The notes: a model not told the origin generated them from the sequence alone. Counted from the first letter of the stretch, positions 17,486 through 27,668 are shown. The stretch: 64,000 nt of DNA from Lachnospiraceae bacterium (GCA_024682075.1 JAIKZQ010000013.1:1-64000); one strand, 5' to 3'. Numbers and translations are program-made.

Positions 17486-18506
17486 TCTCTCCGGAGAGTA
17501 CTTTGCGGTAATCTTCAAGATTCTTCTTGAGGAGCTCAGGAGTGTTCAGTTCGTACGGACAGTGAGAGGTGCATTTCCTGCAGTTCAGACAGGAATCTAT
17601 TTTGTTCATCTCTTCCTGCCACTTTTCCGAAAGCCAGCCTGCAGTGGGTGCACGCCTGATCATGAGCGACATCCTTGCACAGTTATTAATCTGAATCCCC
17701 GCCGGGCAGGGCATGCAATATCCGCATCCCCTGCAGAAATCTCCGGCAAGGGATTCTTTTTCTTTTTCAATGAATTCGCGTATCTCACCGGTGTACTCGG
17801 GAGTGGAGTCCATGTATGAAAGCCACTCTTCAAGCTCACTCATCTTCTGTATTCCCCAGATTGGGAGGACGTTGGGATAGAGCGTCATGAATGCCATGGC
17901 TGCATCAGAGCGGTTTATCAGTCCGCCGGCCAGGCCTTTCATTGCAACGAACCCCACATTGTTTTCGCCGCAGGCCCTGACCAGTGCTTCTTCCCTTTCG
18001 GATGCAAGATATGAAAAAGGAAACTGCAGAGTCTCATAAAGTCCGCTTACGGCAATCTCTTCCGCTACCTTGATCTTGTGTGCGGTGATGCCGATGTGCC
18101 TTATCTTGCCCTGCTTTTTGGCTTCAAGCATGCATTCATACATTCCCGTGCCGTCGTCCGGAGCGTAGCATCTGTCGGCCATGTGGAACTGATAGACATC
18201 TATATGATCGGTTCCGAGAGTCGTAAGTGAAGTGTCCAGATCCTTCCAAAAGCCCTCGGGATCCTTGGCACCTGTCTTGGTCGCAATATAGATCTTGTCA
18301 CGAAGACCTGCCTCCGAGAATGCCTTGCGGAGCTTCTCCTCGCTGTTGCTGTATGCCCTTGCCGAGTCGAAGTAGGTCATGCCTCCTTCGTAGGCACGTC
18401 TCAGTATCCTTGTTGCTTCGTCATAGTCGACACGCTGGATCGGAAGTGCACCGAATGCATTCTGAACGGTCTCGATTCCTGTCTTGCCAAGAGTGATCTT
18501 ATTCAT
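17475..18506 (-). CDS. aldo/keto reductase with C-terminal 4Fe-4S ferredoxin domain
   Basis: A 343-residue reductase. The barrel part has the tetrad Asp47 (TYFDSARAY), Tyr52, Lys77 (IATKTG) and His108 (YQFHMA). The last 100 residues carry two cysteine clusters, [13 protein letters not shown] and [12 protein letters not shown], typical of the Fe-S branch of this family common in anaerobes. The ATG at 18506 has AGGGA upstream and is preferred over a TTG at 18521. The gene is convergent with the TIR gene, and the two overlap by 11 bases at their 3' ends. Substrate unknown. Confidence 0.9.
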   Translation of the reverse strand: MNKITLGKTGIETVQNAFGALPIQRVDYDEATRILRRAYEGGMTYFDSARAYSNSEEKLRKAFSEAGLRDKIYIATKTGAKDPEGFWKDLDTSLTTLGTDHIDVYQFHMADRCYAPDDGTGMYECMLEAKKQGKIRHIGITAHKIKVAEEIAVSGLYETLQFPFSYLASEREEALVRACGENNVGFVAMKGLAGGLINRSDAAMAFMTLYPNVLPIWGIQKMSELEEWLSYMDSTPEYTGEIREFIEKEKESLAGDFCRGCGYCMPCPAGIQINNCARMSLMIRRAPTAGWLSEKWQEEMNKIDSCLNCRKCTSHCPYELNTPELLKKNLEDYRKVLSGEISV

Positions 18507-18657
18507 GTTTTTTCCCTGCAATTTGGTGAATGGGTTTCTAAATGATATTATATAATAAATTGTAAAGGATTGTTTTGAAGATGTGACCTGAACATGTGAT
18601 TTTTCGTCATATATTTCAGATGACCCTTTTTTTTTCGGATTTTTTTACGGAGGCAAT

Positions 18658-19686
18658 ATGGAGAATAACGATAATCGCAAATCCGGACCCGGCGCGAGAA
18701 ATGTACTTATGACCATTCTGGCTTTTCTGATGCTGCTGGTCGCTATAGCTGCCTGGAAGGTGCAGCGTGAGGCCAAGGAGGCCCGTGCCAGGATCGATGC
18801 GGAGCTTGCAGAGAGCCTGTCGAATTCGGAAAATCTTCAGGAAAGACTTGCCGCTGCCAATCAGGAAGCGCAGGAGCGTTTCAATCAGGCTCTGAGCGGT
18901 TTGAATGGAGAAGCCGATGAAGACGATCCTTATGCGCGCAGGGAATTTGACGGACCGGATCCCAGGATTGTGACGGCTACGGTTCCCGATCATATAGCAC
19001 ACAGAGGTATCATTCTTCGCGGTGCCGTTTCCGAGAGCGGTTCGGGATGGAGACTGTCTCCCCGCGGCAATTACTCATGGAATACGGACTATGTCACGGA
19101 TTGTAATCTCAATGTTGAGACAAACGGCATAGAGCTCACCGAATTTGCAGAGAGACTGGGTGAGAACTATTCATATTTCCGCGGGAACGGTGATATCCCT
19201 GCTTATTACAGTGCATCTGTCGGCTACGGAAACAGAAATTACGTCATCTACAGAACCGACAGTGTCAGATGGGAATGCTCTGAGGGACGGGTCTATGAGG
19301 ATGGAGATCCCGGCAGATACGTGGATATTTATTTTGATCCGAGCGGAAAGTATATCTTCAGCGATACATACGGCGAGTATCACGATCCCCTTCTCCTTAC
19401 TTTCCTGGAGCCTGTTATGGTGAAGGTGGAGACAGCGTTTCAGACTTCCGAGGATCCCGAAGTTATCGCTGCTTTCGTGGACGGAATGCATGAGCTGGTT
19501 GCAACCTATACTGACATGAATGCCGCAGATATCCTGAAGATTGATGACAAGGCATGCATTACTTTTACCGCTTCGGACGGATATGTCTATAACTATTACT
19601 ATACTCAGGATCATTACATTGTGATCGGAGATGATGTGTATTATGTCGAAGACCTTGCACCGCTTTTGAATGTGATGGAGAAATGA
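18658..19686 (+). CDS. membrane-anchored coiled-coil protein of unknown function
   Basis: A 342-residue protein with a good ACGGAGG site. A single transmembrane helix (about 16-33) is followed by a coiled coil rich in Glu, Ala and Arg (34-85). The C-terminal beta-rich domain of about 240 residues (HRGIILRGAVSESGSGW, YVDIYFDPSGKYIF) should lie outside the membrane if the N-terminus is cytoplasmic. No family is recognised. It runs with the Sel1 gene that follows (49 bases apart) and leads toward the large multi-ATPase cluster, though a terminator lies between. Confidence 0.7.
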   Translation: MENNDNRKSGPGARNVLMTILAFLMLLVAIAAWKVQREAKEARARIDAELAESLSNSENLQERLAAANQEAQERFNQALSGLNGEADEDDPYARREFDGPDPRIVTATVPDHIAHRGIILRGAVSESGSGWRLSPRGNYSWNTDYVTDCNLNVETNGIELTEFAERLGENYSYFRGNGDIPAYYSASVGYGNRNYVIYRTDSVRWECSEGRVYEDGDPGRYVDIYFDPSGKYIFSDTYGEYHDPLLLTFLEPVMVKVETAFQTSEDPEVIAAFVDGMHELVATYTDMNAADILKIDDKACITFTASDGYVYNYYYTQDHYIVIGDDVYYVEDLAPLLNVMEK

Positions 19687-19735
19687 TCATCCGGAGCAGG
19701 TGCTGCTATTAACTTCAGAGGGTTTATATGTTTAT

Positions 19736-20617
19736 ATGACAGTAAAAGAAGCCAGAAAGATCGTACAGTCTTTCGATGAAAGGAAGAAAGTAACGGAAGA
19801 TGATGTGTTCATGTTCACGGAGGCCATGAACTTCCTTATCGAGGAAGAGCATGACCCGAGAGACATGATGTGGCTGGGCGGATATTATTACGAGATCAGG
19901 AAATTCGATCTCGCACTGAAATACTATGAAATGGCTGCCTCCTATGACCATGATCCCGCATATGAATGCCTCGGATACATCTGGTATTACGGACGCACCG
20001 GAGAGAAGGATTACAAGAAGGCATACGAGTATTTTTCCAAACTGATGAAAAAGGGAGATCCCGTTGCGACGTATAAAGTGGCTGACATGTACAAAAACGG
20101 CTACTACGTTGCAAAGGATCAGGCCAGATATGAGCAGATCATAGAGGATCTGTTCCACAAGGTCAGTAAAATGACCAATGTCTTTGATCCGGTTCCGGAG
20201 GTGTTCACAAGACTTGCAAGAATAAGAGAGGATCAGGGCAAAAAGAAAGAGGCGGTGAAGCTCTATCGATATTCCAAGGATTTCCTTGCTCAGAGGATCA
20301 CCCATAATGCTTTCTTTGGGAACCTGAACATAATGAAATGGCTCATAGACGATCTGTATGAGCTGATAGATTTTGATGAAGATGATTTTGATTTCTACGA
20401 CCTGTATTATCTTCTGAAAAGCCCCCACAAGATCTCATTCAAATACGACGGAAAGACTCATGATCTTGAATCTGTAATGGAGGGGAATGACTGCACCGTG
20501 TGCTTTGACGGCAAGTGGTTTTACACCAGGGACGACTTCTTCAAGGACGGATGCATAGATGATGTAAAGCTTACGTCGATCGCTGATGATCTGTATGGAT
20601 TCAGGGTTGAGGCGTAG
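19736..20617 (+). CDS. Sel1/TPR-repeat protein
   Basis: A 293-residue soluble protein. Residues about 35-180 contain Sel1/TPR helical hairpins (MWLGGYYYEIRKFDLALKYYEMAAS, each followed by a partner such as AYECLGYIWYYG). The last 70 residues are a strand-rich acidic domain (ISFKYDGKTHDLESVMEGND). The ATG at 19736 follows GAGGG by 13 bases; a GTG at 19700 is also in frame. It probably acts as a protein-interaction scaffold. Its repeats resemble those of the upstream TIR protein. Confidence 0.72.
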   Translation: MTVKEARKIVQSFDERKKVTEDDVFMFTEAMNFLIEEEHDPRDMMWLGGYYYEIRKFDLALKYYEMAASYDHDPAYECLGYIWYYGRTGEKDYKKAYEYFSKLMKKGDPVATYKVADMYKNGYYVAKDQARYEQIIEDLFHKVSKMTNVFDPVPEVFTRLARIREDQGKKKEAVKLYRYSKDFLAQRITHNAFFGNLNIMKWLIDDLYELIDFDEDDFDFYDLYYLLKSPHKISFKYDGKTHDLESVMEGNDCTVCFDGKWFYTRDDFFKDGCIDDVKLTSIADDLYGFRVEA

Positions 20618-20674
20618 GATTCGAAGAACCGTTCTTGAATTTTGGTTGATGAAAATCTTATCAGAACTATGAAG

Positions 20675-20705
20675 AAGAACCTCGCGAGGAGGTTCTTTTT
20701 TTTGG
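20675..20705 (+). terminator. rho-independent terminator
   Basis: AAGAACCTC pairs with GAGGTTCTT across five bases and runs into at least eight T. It closes the 18658-20617 pair and isolates the large cluster. Confidence 0.92.
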
Positions 20706-20793
20706 TATCAATTTGATAATGCCACTTTATGAAAATTGCACAATACCAGATTAAAAAAACGGCTTTTTATGCGAATTCTCCACAAGCATTTCA

Positions 20794-20822
20794 TTGAAAA
20801 ATTGCGGAAAAAATACTAAAAT
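20794..20822 (+). promoter_or_regulatory. probable promoter of the large multi-ATPase cluster
   Basis: TTGAAA (20794-20799), 17 bases, then TAAAAT (20817-20822). The expected start near 20829 leaves a leader of about 75 bases before the AGGAGG site of the SPFH gene. No clear operator is seen. Confidence 0.6.
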
Positions 20823-20904
20823 ATAAGAGTTGTGAAATATGGCGAAAGCACAGAAAAATCAACGAAAAAGAGATATTGATAATCATATATCAGGAGGTAG
20901 GTAA

Positions 20905-22197
20905 ATGGATATTTCTCAAGTAATAAATTTTGAAGGCAGTCCGGATGAGCTGGTATGGAAAAGTCCGATAGAGGATTTCAATACCACATCTGTTCTCATT
21001 GTGCCGGAGACTCACGTGGCACTCCTTGTCGTCAACGGCAATGCCTGTGACCTGTTCCCTCCCGGAAGGCATGTTCTCGAGACTCCCAACATTCCTCTCG
21101 TCAAGAAGATCATCAATATCCCTACCAACGGTCAGACCTCTTTCCCCTGCAAAGTTTTTTACATCAATAAGGTTCATCAGATGGATGTTACCTGGGGCAT
21201 TCCCGGTGAGATCACTCTGAATGACCCTCTCTATGACATCTTCCTTCACATCGGCATGTGCGGAAACATGAACTTCCGCATCAATGATGCAGATGTGAGA
21301 AAGTTCATGCTCAAGCTCGTCGGATTCAGGGACAACTTCGATTCCGAGGAGATGATCTCCAAGTTCAGGGGCATCATCAAGCAGTATGTGAAGTCCGCGA
21401 TCTCCAAGATAATGAATGTCGGCAAGGTCAGCTACTTCGACATGAACGAGAATCTCTTCGAGATCTCGGGTGTCGTCAAAGAGCAGCTGATACCTGTTTT
21501 TGCAGACTACGGCGTTGATGTGCTTCAGTTCAACATCGAGTCCATCACCGTTCCTGATGAAGACTTCGAGGCAGTCAAGAAGGCTAAGGAAAGACGTACC
21601 TCCAGGATCATCGAAGGATATTCCTGGCAGGAAGAGCGTCAGATGGATGTTGCTCAGACATTTGCCGGCAACCAGGGCACCATGGGCGGCATCGGCGGCG
21701 CAGTCGGCGGCTTCATGATGGGCGGCGCATTCGGAGGAAGTGTTGCGGAGATGGCAAGGAATGCTCTTGATCCGAACAGGCTTCCTACTGAGAATCCTCC
21801 CGCTGATGCGAGAAATGCTGCATCCCCGATCGATGACAGAAGCTCCAAGCCTTTCGATGTGAATGCGTTCATGAGCAATTACACTAATACCGGAGCTGCT
21901 CCTGCAGCCCCCCAGCCTGCAGCACCTCAGCCCGCGGCACCTGCACAGCCCGAGCCTCAGGCAGCTCCTGCAGCACCTCAGCCCGCAGCACCTGCAGAGC
22001 CTCAGATGCAGCCCCAGAGCGCGGCACCTGCCGGCGGAAAGTTCTGTCATGCATGCGGCCATCCTCTTGCTCCCGGCGCAAAGTTCTGCTTCGAGTGCGG
22101 AGAGAAAGTAATGGCTGACAATGTCTGCCCCGGCTGCGGATATGTGTTCACCGAAGAGATGAAGTTCTGCCCGGAGTGCGGAGCTAAGAGATCCTGA
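20905..22197 (+). CDS. SPFH/Band-7 protein with double zinc ribbon (YdjI-like)
   Basis: A 430-residue protein. Residues about 15-245 match the SPFH 'virion core protein'-like family represented by B. subtilis YdjI (DELVWKSPIEDFNTTSVLIV; FEAVKKAKERR at the end of the domain). A Gly-rich stretch (250-280) may sit at the membrane. A Pro-Ala-Gln linker follows (330-375). Two zinc ribbons close the protein (C-H-A-C...C-F-E-C and C-P-G-C...C-P-E-C, about 380-428). SPFH proteins form oligomeric membrane scaffolds; YdjI recruits PspA-type partners. It opens the cluster behind a good promoter and AGGAGG site and probably organises it at the membrane (inference). Confidence 0.85.
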   Translation: MDISQVINFEGSPDELVWKSPIEDFNTTSVLIVPETHVALLVVNGNACDLFPPGRHVLETPNIPLVKKIINIPTNGQTSFPCKVFYINKVHQMDVTWGIPGEITLNDPLYDIFLHIGMCGNMNFRINDADVRKFMLKLVGFRDNFDSEEMISKFRGIIKQYVKSAISKIMNVGKVSYFDMNENLFEISGVVKEQLIPVFADYGVDVLQFNIESITVPDEDFEAVKKAKERRTSRIIEGYSWQEERQMDVAQTFAGNQGTMGGIGGAVGGFMMGGAFGGSVAEMARNALDPNRLPTENPPADARNAASPIDDRSSKPFDVNAFMSNYTNTGAAPAAPQPAAPQPAAPAQPEPQAAPAAPQPAAPAEPQMQPQSAAPAGGKFCHACGHPLAPGAKFCFECGEKVMADNVCPGCGYVFTEEMKFCPECGAKRS

Positions 22198-22222
22198 CTT
22201 GTAATCGAAAGGAGTCCATAAA

Positions 22223-22918
22223 ATGGAAAAGAAACAGAAATTCGGAATCATGGCGGCGCTGATCTACTTCGTGATCTTTGTTGCCTACAATCTTATAGTC
22301 TTCCTTGTGTTCAAGGGATTTAACAATGTCTTCTGGATCAGTTATGTGTTCATGCTTCTGGCATACCTGATCCACATCGGATGTGCTTTCTTTATCGGGA
22401 AGAATCTGAGCGTGAAAGCGGCATTCTTCGGAATCCCTCTTTTCTCGTTCTCGATCTTCTTCGTATGTGCCGAGTTCTTCGCAAGCTTTGTCTTCATGAT
22501 CTTCAGGAATCAGGCCAGCCCCAAGATCGCTGTGCTCATTCAGGCGCTTCTTCTGTGCATCTTCATCGTGATCGCCATCATCTCGATCATGACGAGAGAT
22601 GTTGTTGCCGATGTTGACAAGAAGATCAAGGACAGCGTCAGCAGCCTCAAGGGACTTAATGTTGATGTCGAGATGCTCGCTCAGAGATCAACCGATCCCG
22701 AGACAACCGGAGCTCTGAACAGACTTTCCGAGACCATCAAGTATTCCGATCCCATGACTCATCCCGCAGTTGCAATGCAGGATCAGATGATCATGCAGTA
22801 CATGCCCGAGCTCAGGATGGCTTTTGATTCCGGCGACATGGCTAAGGTAAAGGATCTGTGCGGCAAGATCGAATTACTCTTCGTTGAGAGAAATAAAAAG
22901 CTGATGGCAGTAAAGTAA
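22223..22918 (+). CDS. four-helix membrane protein with cytoplasmic tail
   Basis: A 231-residue protein. Four hydrophobic helices (about 10-32, 38-60, 66-92 and 98-122) are followed by a soluble tail of about 105 residues, partly helical and ending in a basic helix. It lies 25 bases after the SPFH gene and 13 before the zinc-ribbon protein, with AAAGGAG upstream. No named family is recognised. It may anchor the neighbouring soluble proteins. Confidence 0.75.
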   Translation: MEKKQKFGIMAALIYFVIFVAYNLIVFLVFKGFNNVFWISYVFMLLAYLIHIGCAFFIGKNLSVKAAFFGIPLFSFSIFFVCAEFFASFVFMIFRNQASPKIAVLIQALLLCIFIVIAIISIMTRDVVADVDKKIKDSVSSLKGLNVDVEMLAQRSTDPETTGALNRLSETIKYSDPMTHPAVAMQDQMIMQYMPELRMAFDSGDMAKVKDLCGKIELLFVERNKKLMAVK

Positions 22919-22931
22919 GCAGAGGTGTGAA

Positions 22932-24935
22932 ATGGCAGTTAGTTTTGTTGCACAAAAATGTGCATGCGGCGGAAAGCTTGAATTCAATCCCGCCAAGAAA
23001 GTATGGATATGTAAGTATTGCGGAACTGTTGTTGAAAGAGAAGCTACTTTTGACAAGGTGCACGTGGACGGAATCGAAGGCGTGGATGATGTGGTGCGTC
23101 AGACTCTGATGGACATCGCCAACCAGAAGATGGAAAGTGCCGCGAAGAATCTTGATGACTGTGAACGTAAAGGACATAAGGCGGTCGGAACGCTTCTTGC
23201 CCACATAAGCTACAATCTCGCGAACATATCTACTGCCAGATCACAGGACGAAGCAAGAGCCAGCATAGACAAGGTCAAGATATACGGAAACAGGCTGAAG
23301 ACCGAATTCCCTGATATTTCCGCAGAAGAGATCAATCTGTATGAATCATTCGGCGAGGATGCCGCTGACATCTTCGCCAATCTCCTGGTGATGTACGATA
23401 CTCTCGGAGATTCCGGAAGAGTGGAGTATGTTGCTTCGAAGCTCAAGCCCGAGAGTGTCTTTTCACCTCATGCGAACAAGACACTTCTGAAAGTATCGAT
23501 CCGCCGCGGGGACTACGATGTCGTCGATAAGATCGTAAAGAATATCGGACATGTGGACAGAAAGTCCGCTCTTCAAGAGATCCTCGATGATTACCCCGGC
23601 AATGACAAGAAGATCGAACTCATCGGCAAGGTCTTCGATAACAGTGCGGCCAATGCTCTTACCAAGAGATATTTCGAAGGATACTTTGCGGAGAGCAAGG
23701 ACCCTGTCACTGTACGTGCATTTGTCACGGACAAGCTGAATACAACTGACATTCATGTCAATGCCGAGACGGTCGTTAAGAATGCACAGAATCTTTTTAC
23801 CGGTTACGACGATGCCAAGATGCTGTTTGATTCCGTTTACGGCGTGAAGATCAGCGATCAGGAAACGGAAGCGCTTCTCGTTTTCTGTCTCATGGTCAAC
23901 AAGCTGTTCGATGTGCAGAAAGCATTTTTCGACACGCTTACCGAGAAGAACGTATTCGTGGCACTCAGCGCGAGGGCAGTCATTTCCTTCCTCGACAGTG
24001 CACAGTTTTCGGGAAAAGAAAGAGCCGAGATTCTTGGCAAGATGCTTGGATTCAATCTTGATCCCAAGGGACTCGATGCGATCTACAATTATTATCTGAA
24101 CAACAATACCGATGATGCCGAATCGAGAGCTCTTATCCTGGATGTCATCCTTCAGCCCGGTATTCCCATCACTCCCGGTACTGTCAAGGAATACGTGCTC
24201 AAGACACAGACAGACGGTGATGGCAAGCTCGGCGTGATCGAGAAGATCTTCGCAACAGGCATCAACAAGACGTATCTGGGAGATCTGCTTTCAGATTATG
24301 CACTGCATTCGGCAGATCCCGCCAATGTTAAGAGCGAAGTATTTAATTATCTGTCTAATCAGGGATTCAGGGCAGATTCCGGGACTCTCACACAGTATGT
24401 CACGGATTCTAATGATGACAAGCAGACCAAGATTGCCAAGGTGAAGAACCTTATCAGGAACGGAACTCCGGTAAAGGCGGACACCCTGAATGCCTACATT
24501 ATGTCACTTCAGACTTCCGATGAGCTGTCCGAGGAGATGATCAATATCCTGACTGCGCAGAGCTATACGCTGGGCATACAGGCTTACGGAAAGTATCTTC
24601 TTTTCTGCAAGGACATCGATAAGGTGCACCATAATGACGTGATCATGAGAGGAGTGAGCGGTGATCTCAGCACTCAGACTGTCAGCATCTCACATAACGG
24701 CAACACCGTCACATGTAATGTTTTCCAGGCGTATCTTCTGAATGCCTTTGACAGCTATGACGTGGCTTCCTCGATCGCCGCACAGTTCAATGCGGCAAAG
24801 GTCAAGGTGGCAACCGACATAATAGTCAACGGTGCAGGTCAGAAGTTCAAGAAGTATGCAGCCGATAATAAGGCTTCACTGACACCTCTGTCACTTCAGC
24901 TTTGCGAAGAGAACAGAGTATTTTCACTTTTTTAA
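22932..24935 (+). CDS. zinc-ribbon protein with helical repeats
   Basis: A 667-residue soluble protein. A small zinc ribbon opens it: Cys10, Cys12, Cys28 and Cys31 (KCACGGKLEFNPAKKVWICK, YCG). The rest is predicted all-helical and repetitive, with recurring units in which a helix is followed by D-x-x-x-K/R and a partner helix, like HEAT or TPR solenoids. The N-terminal ribbon style recalls YdjG, which is encoded next to the SPFH protein YdjI in B. subtilis. That parallel is from family knowledge, not shown by alignment. It is likely an adaptor binding to the SPFH scaffold or the ATPase encoded next. Confidence 0.72.
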   Translation: MAVSFVAQKCACGGKLEFNPAKKVWICKYCGTVVEREATFDKVHVDGIEGVDDVVRQTLMDIANQKMESAAKNLDDCERKGHKAVGTLLAHISYNLANISTARSQDEARASIDKVKIYGNRLKTEFPDISAEEINLYESFGEDAADIFANLLVMYDTLGDSGRVEYVASKLKPESVFSPHANKTLLKVSIRRGDYDVVDKIVKNIGHVDRKSALQEILDDYPGNDKKIELIGKVFDNSAANALTKRYFEGYFAESKDPVTVRAFVTDKLNTTDIHVNAETVVKNAQNLFTGYDDAKMLFDSVYGVKISDQETEALLVFCLMVNKLFDVQKAFFDTLTEKNVFVALSARAVISFLDSAQFSGKERAEILGKMLGFNLDPKGLDAIYNYYLNNNTDDAESRALILDVILQPGIPITPGTVKEYVLKTQTDGDGKLGVIEKIFATGINKTYLGDLLSDYALHSADPANVKSEVFNYLSNQGFRADSGTLTQYVTDSNDDKQTKIAKVKNLIRNGTPVKADTLNAYIMSLQTSDELSEEMINILTAQSYTLGIQAYGKYLLFCKDIDKVHHNDVIMRGVSGDLSTQTVSISHNGNTVTCNVFQAYLLNAFDSYDVASSIAAQFNAAKVKVATDIIVNGAGQKFKKYAADNKASLTPLSLQLCEENRVFSLF

Positions 24936-24953
24936 TCCTTACGGGAGAGAGTA

Positions 24954-27656
24954 ATGAACAGATTCGTTCAAGGCAAAGACGGATCACTTATCGGGATCAG
25001 GGTCGCGGAGATCACGACCATTCCGTATTATGAGCTGATCGACAAAAATCTTGACAGGGCGAACTACGCCAATCAGGTCTTCTTTGCGCAGTTTCTGAAC
25101 GGCTTCTACAGAAAGAGCGATGACGGAAGCACTTCACTTGAGATACTTCTGGCATCGAGTGCGGTTGATAACCAGACATATAAGGCACAGGTCAAGATTC
25201 ACATCATCTTAAGGCAGATGGGCAATTCCGAAGCTGCTATTGATGAAAAGCTTGATTCATTCGAAAACAGCTTCAAGAACGAGTTCACCGACAATTTCTT
25301 CGACATCAGATTCCTTGACCGTCAGGAAGAACTTGATGCTTTTGAAAAGTATCTCGGCAGGATCTCCACTTCGTCTTTCATGAGCGTTGCCAAGAGAGAA
25401 GATGAGACTGTCAGTACACTGTCACAGGACGGATATGTGTATCACACATTCATTCCGACTCCGGCCGAGAACATCAATGTGTCATCGATCACTAATGTCC
25501 TTACACAGTATCCCGAAAGTGCGATACTTCTGCAGGTGATCCCCACCAAATATAATCAGGCTGAGCTGAACACTTTCGAGATGGTCAGCAAGTCTCTTCA
25601 GTATTATGCCGGAACCATGATGCGTCAGATGATGCGTCCCGACAAGACATTTCAGAACATCCTCGATACATATCAGACTTATGTCGGATCGATTACCGAG
25701 GATATCTATTTCTATAATTTTATCGTTTGCTCCGAGGAGTATTGTTCACGTGACATAGCGGGAAAGCTTGTCGACGGACTCGAGGATTCCGCAAAGGCGG
25801 GAGGCAGCGCATATGAAGCATGCCAGCTTTCTGTCAGGAATCTGGACCTTGTGAGCATCTTTCCCGTAAGTCCCTGGCTTTTCAGCAACGTGCTTATCTA
25901 CAACGAGAGGAATCCCATCTTCTGGAACGCCAAGAATCCTCCCGAGAACTTAAGAAGACTCAGACAGCTGATCACCGCAAGGGAACTCAGGGCCGTTTTC
26001 AAGCTGCCGATCGATGACGGCAAGACCATAGGCATCGACAGCAAGAAGGTTCTCATCAACAGGGAAAGACTTAACGACAGCATCATTTCCGAAGGCAACT
26101 TCAAAGTCGGCCGTATCAAGAACGCCGCAAGAAACGGACTTGATGACGGTGCACATGCCGGAATTCCTCTCAATCAGTTCACCAAGCACGGCTTGATAGT
26201 CGGAATGCCCGGTTCAGGTAAGACCAATTTCTCACTCGGCCTGCTGCTTCAGTTCTGGAGAGAATTCCACATTCCTTTCCTTGCGATCGAGCCTACCAAG
26301 ACCGAGTACAGATCACTCATAGATGCGATTCCCGAACTTCAGATCTTCACGCCCGGCAAGAATAATGTATCTCCGTTTGTTATCAATCCCTTCATTCCTC
26401 CCAGGGGAGTGACGGTTGAAAGCTATACGCCCAGCCTTGCGGCGGCATTCAAGGCTTCTTTTTCAATGCCCAATCCTCTGCCGGACATATTCCTCGGTGC
26501 GATCAATGACTGCTACACCGAGTATGGATGGAAGAAGAACAGCACGCTTGATGATCCTGACATTGAACTGTTCGGAATGTACGAATTCATCAAGGTCTTC
26601 AAGAGAAACATCGAGCATTCGAATTATAAGGGTGAGGCAAAGTCGAATATCGAGAGTGCAGGTATCGTAAGGCTTGTCAGCATGATAGAGCAGAACAGCA
26701 ATATCTACGACACCATACATACCATCCCCATTGAGGACCTGCTGACACATCCGACCGTACTCGAGCTCAATGCGATCAACAACAAGGAACAGAAATCGCT
26801 CATCATGGCTCTCATGCTGATCCTGTTCTGCGTATATACGAAAAACAATGTCTCGGGTGACGGAAAACTGAAGAACGTCCTCCTGATAGATGAGGCACAC
26901 GTTCTCCTCGGACACGGTAACAGCGGCGGAGGCGACGGAGCGGATTCACAGGGCTCCACGGTAGAGACTCTCGAAGATCTGATCAAGGAGATACGTTCCT
27001 ACGGTACCAGCATCATCATCGCGGACCAGTCGCCCACATCCGTCGGAAAAGAGATCGTGGCTAATACCGACGTAAAGATCATGTTCAAGCTCGTTGAGAA
27101 GGACAATAAGGATGCGGTCAGGACTGCGACCAACATGAGCGACCTGAACTATGAACTTCTCGGAAGACTTGGCGTAGGTGAGGCACTGCTGCATTTCGGA
27201 AAACTTGATAATCATCTGCAGATCAGCACCTACAATGTTCACGACAAGGCTGATATCAGAGATGTCATCAGGGACGACGAGCTGGACGGTAAGATCCATT
27301 ACTGGGAGTCGCATCAGGAATTGCTGATGGCTCACAGGGAGTGCAGGTACAACGCATTCTGCTCGGGATGCTGCGATCAGGAACTTCGGACCAATGCGGA
27401 TTTCGTTGCGACCAAGCTGGTCAATGAAAAACTGTACGGATTCGAGACGAAAGAAGATTTCCTGAAATATCTCGTGACCATGAATGGCGATGTCAAGAAG
27501 ATCGCGGATCGTTTCGGATCGATATCGTTTACCAAGAAATTCCTGAACTGTACGAAGATCAAGTTCCTCAGGAAGGCCATGATCAAGAATGATTTCGGAA
27601 TAACAAACGACGAATATGAAGATATCCTGAAACACGACAGGTTTCTCATGAAATAG
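24954..27656 (+). CDS. HerA/VirB4-like P-loop ATPase
   Basis: A 900-residue protein with an N-terminal region of about 390 residues and a C-terminal HerA/FtsK-superfamily ATPase. Walker A is GMPGSGKT (417-424, Lys423), Walker B VLLIDEAH (Asp646, Glu647), and an ADQSP sensor strand follows near 690. Proteins of this clade pump DNA or protein through hexameric rings; VirB4/TraC relatives power secretion. A Cys-rich patch (CRYNAFCSGCC, about 797-807) after the ATPase could bind metal. It is 18 bases behind the zinc-ribbon gene. No conjugation genes (relaxase, VirB6, coupling protein) are visible, so plain conjugation is unlikely. Confidence 0.85.
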   Translation: MNRFVQGKDGSLIGIRVAEITTIPYYELIDKNLDRANYANQVFFAQFLNGFYRKSDDGSTSLEILLASSAVDNQTYKAQVKIHIILRQMGNSEAAIDEKLDSFENSFKNEFTDNFFDIRFLDRQEELDAFEKYLGRISTSSFMSVAKREDETVSTLSQDGYVYHTFIPTPAENINVSSITNVLTQYPESAILLQVIPTKYNQAELNTFEMVSKSLQYYAGTMMRQMMRPDKTFQNILDTYQTYVGSITEDIYFYNFIVCSEEYCSRDIAGKLVDGLEDSAKAGGSAYEACQLSVRNLDLVSIFPVSPWLFSNVLIYNERNPIFWNAKNPPENLRRLRQLITARELRAVFKLPIDDGKTIGIDSKKVLINRERLNDSIISEGNFKVGRIKNAARNGLDDGAHAGIPLNQFTKHGLIVGMPGSGKTNFSLGLLLQFWREFHIPFLAIEPTKTEYRSLIDAIPELQIFTPGKNNVSPFVINPFIPPRGVTVESYTPSLAAAFKASFSMPNPLPDIFLGAINDCYTEYGWKKNSTLDDPDIELFGMYEFIKVFKRNIEHSNYKGEAKSNIESAGIVRLVSMIEQNSNIYDTIHTIPIEDLLTHPTVLELNAINNKEQKSLIMALMLILFCVYTKNNVSGDGKLKNVLLIDEAHVLLGHGNSGGGDGADSQGSTVETLEDLIKEIRSYGTSIIIADQSPTSVGKEIVANTDVKIMFKLVEKDNKDAVRTATNMSDLNYELLGRLGVGEALLHFGKLDNHLQISTYNVHDKADIRDVIRDDELDGKIHYWESHQELLMAHRECRYNAFCSGCCDQELRTNADFVATKLVNEKLYGFETKEDFLKYLVTMNGDVKKIADRFGSISFTKKFLNCTKIKFLRKAMIKNDFGITNDEYEDILKHDRFLMK

Positions 27657-27668
27657 GGGGGTACGTGC

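Noticed and set aside
20890..22251. 453-codon open frame on the minus strand
   Set aside because: Antisense shadow of the SPFH zinc-ribbon gene; its Cys and Gly-rich runs mirror the Ala-Pro-Gln linker and ribbons of the real protein.
24954..27656. Conjugative element based on the VirB4-like ATPase
   Set aside because: No relaxase, coupling protein, VirB6/VirB8 or integrase is present in the window.
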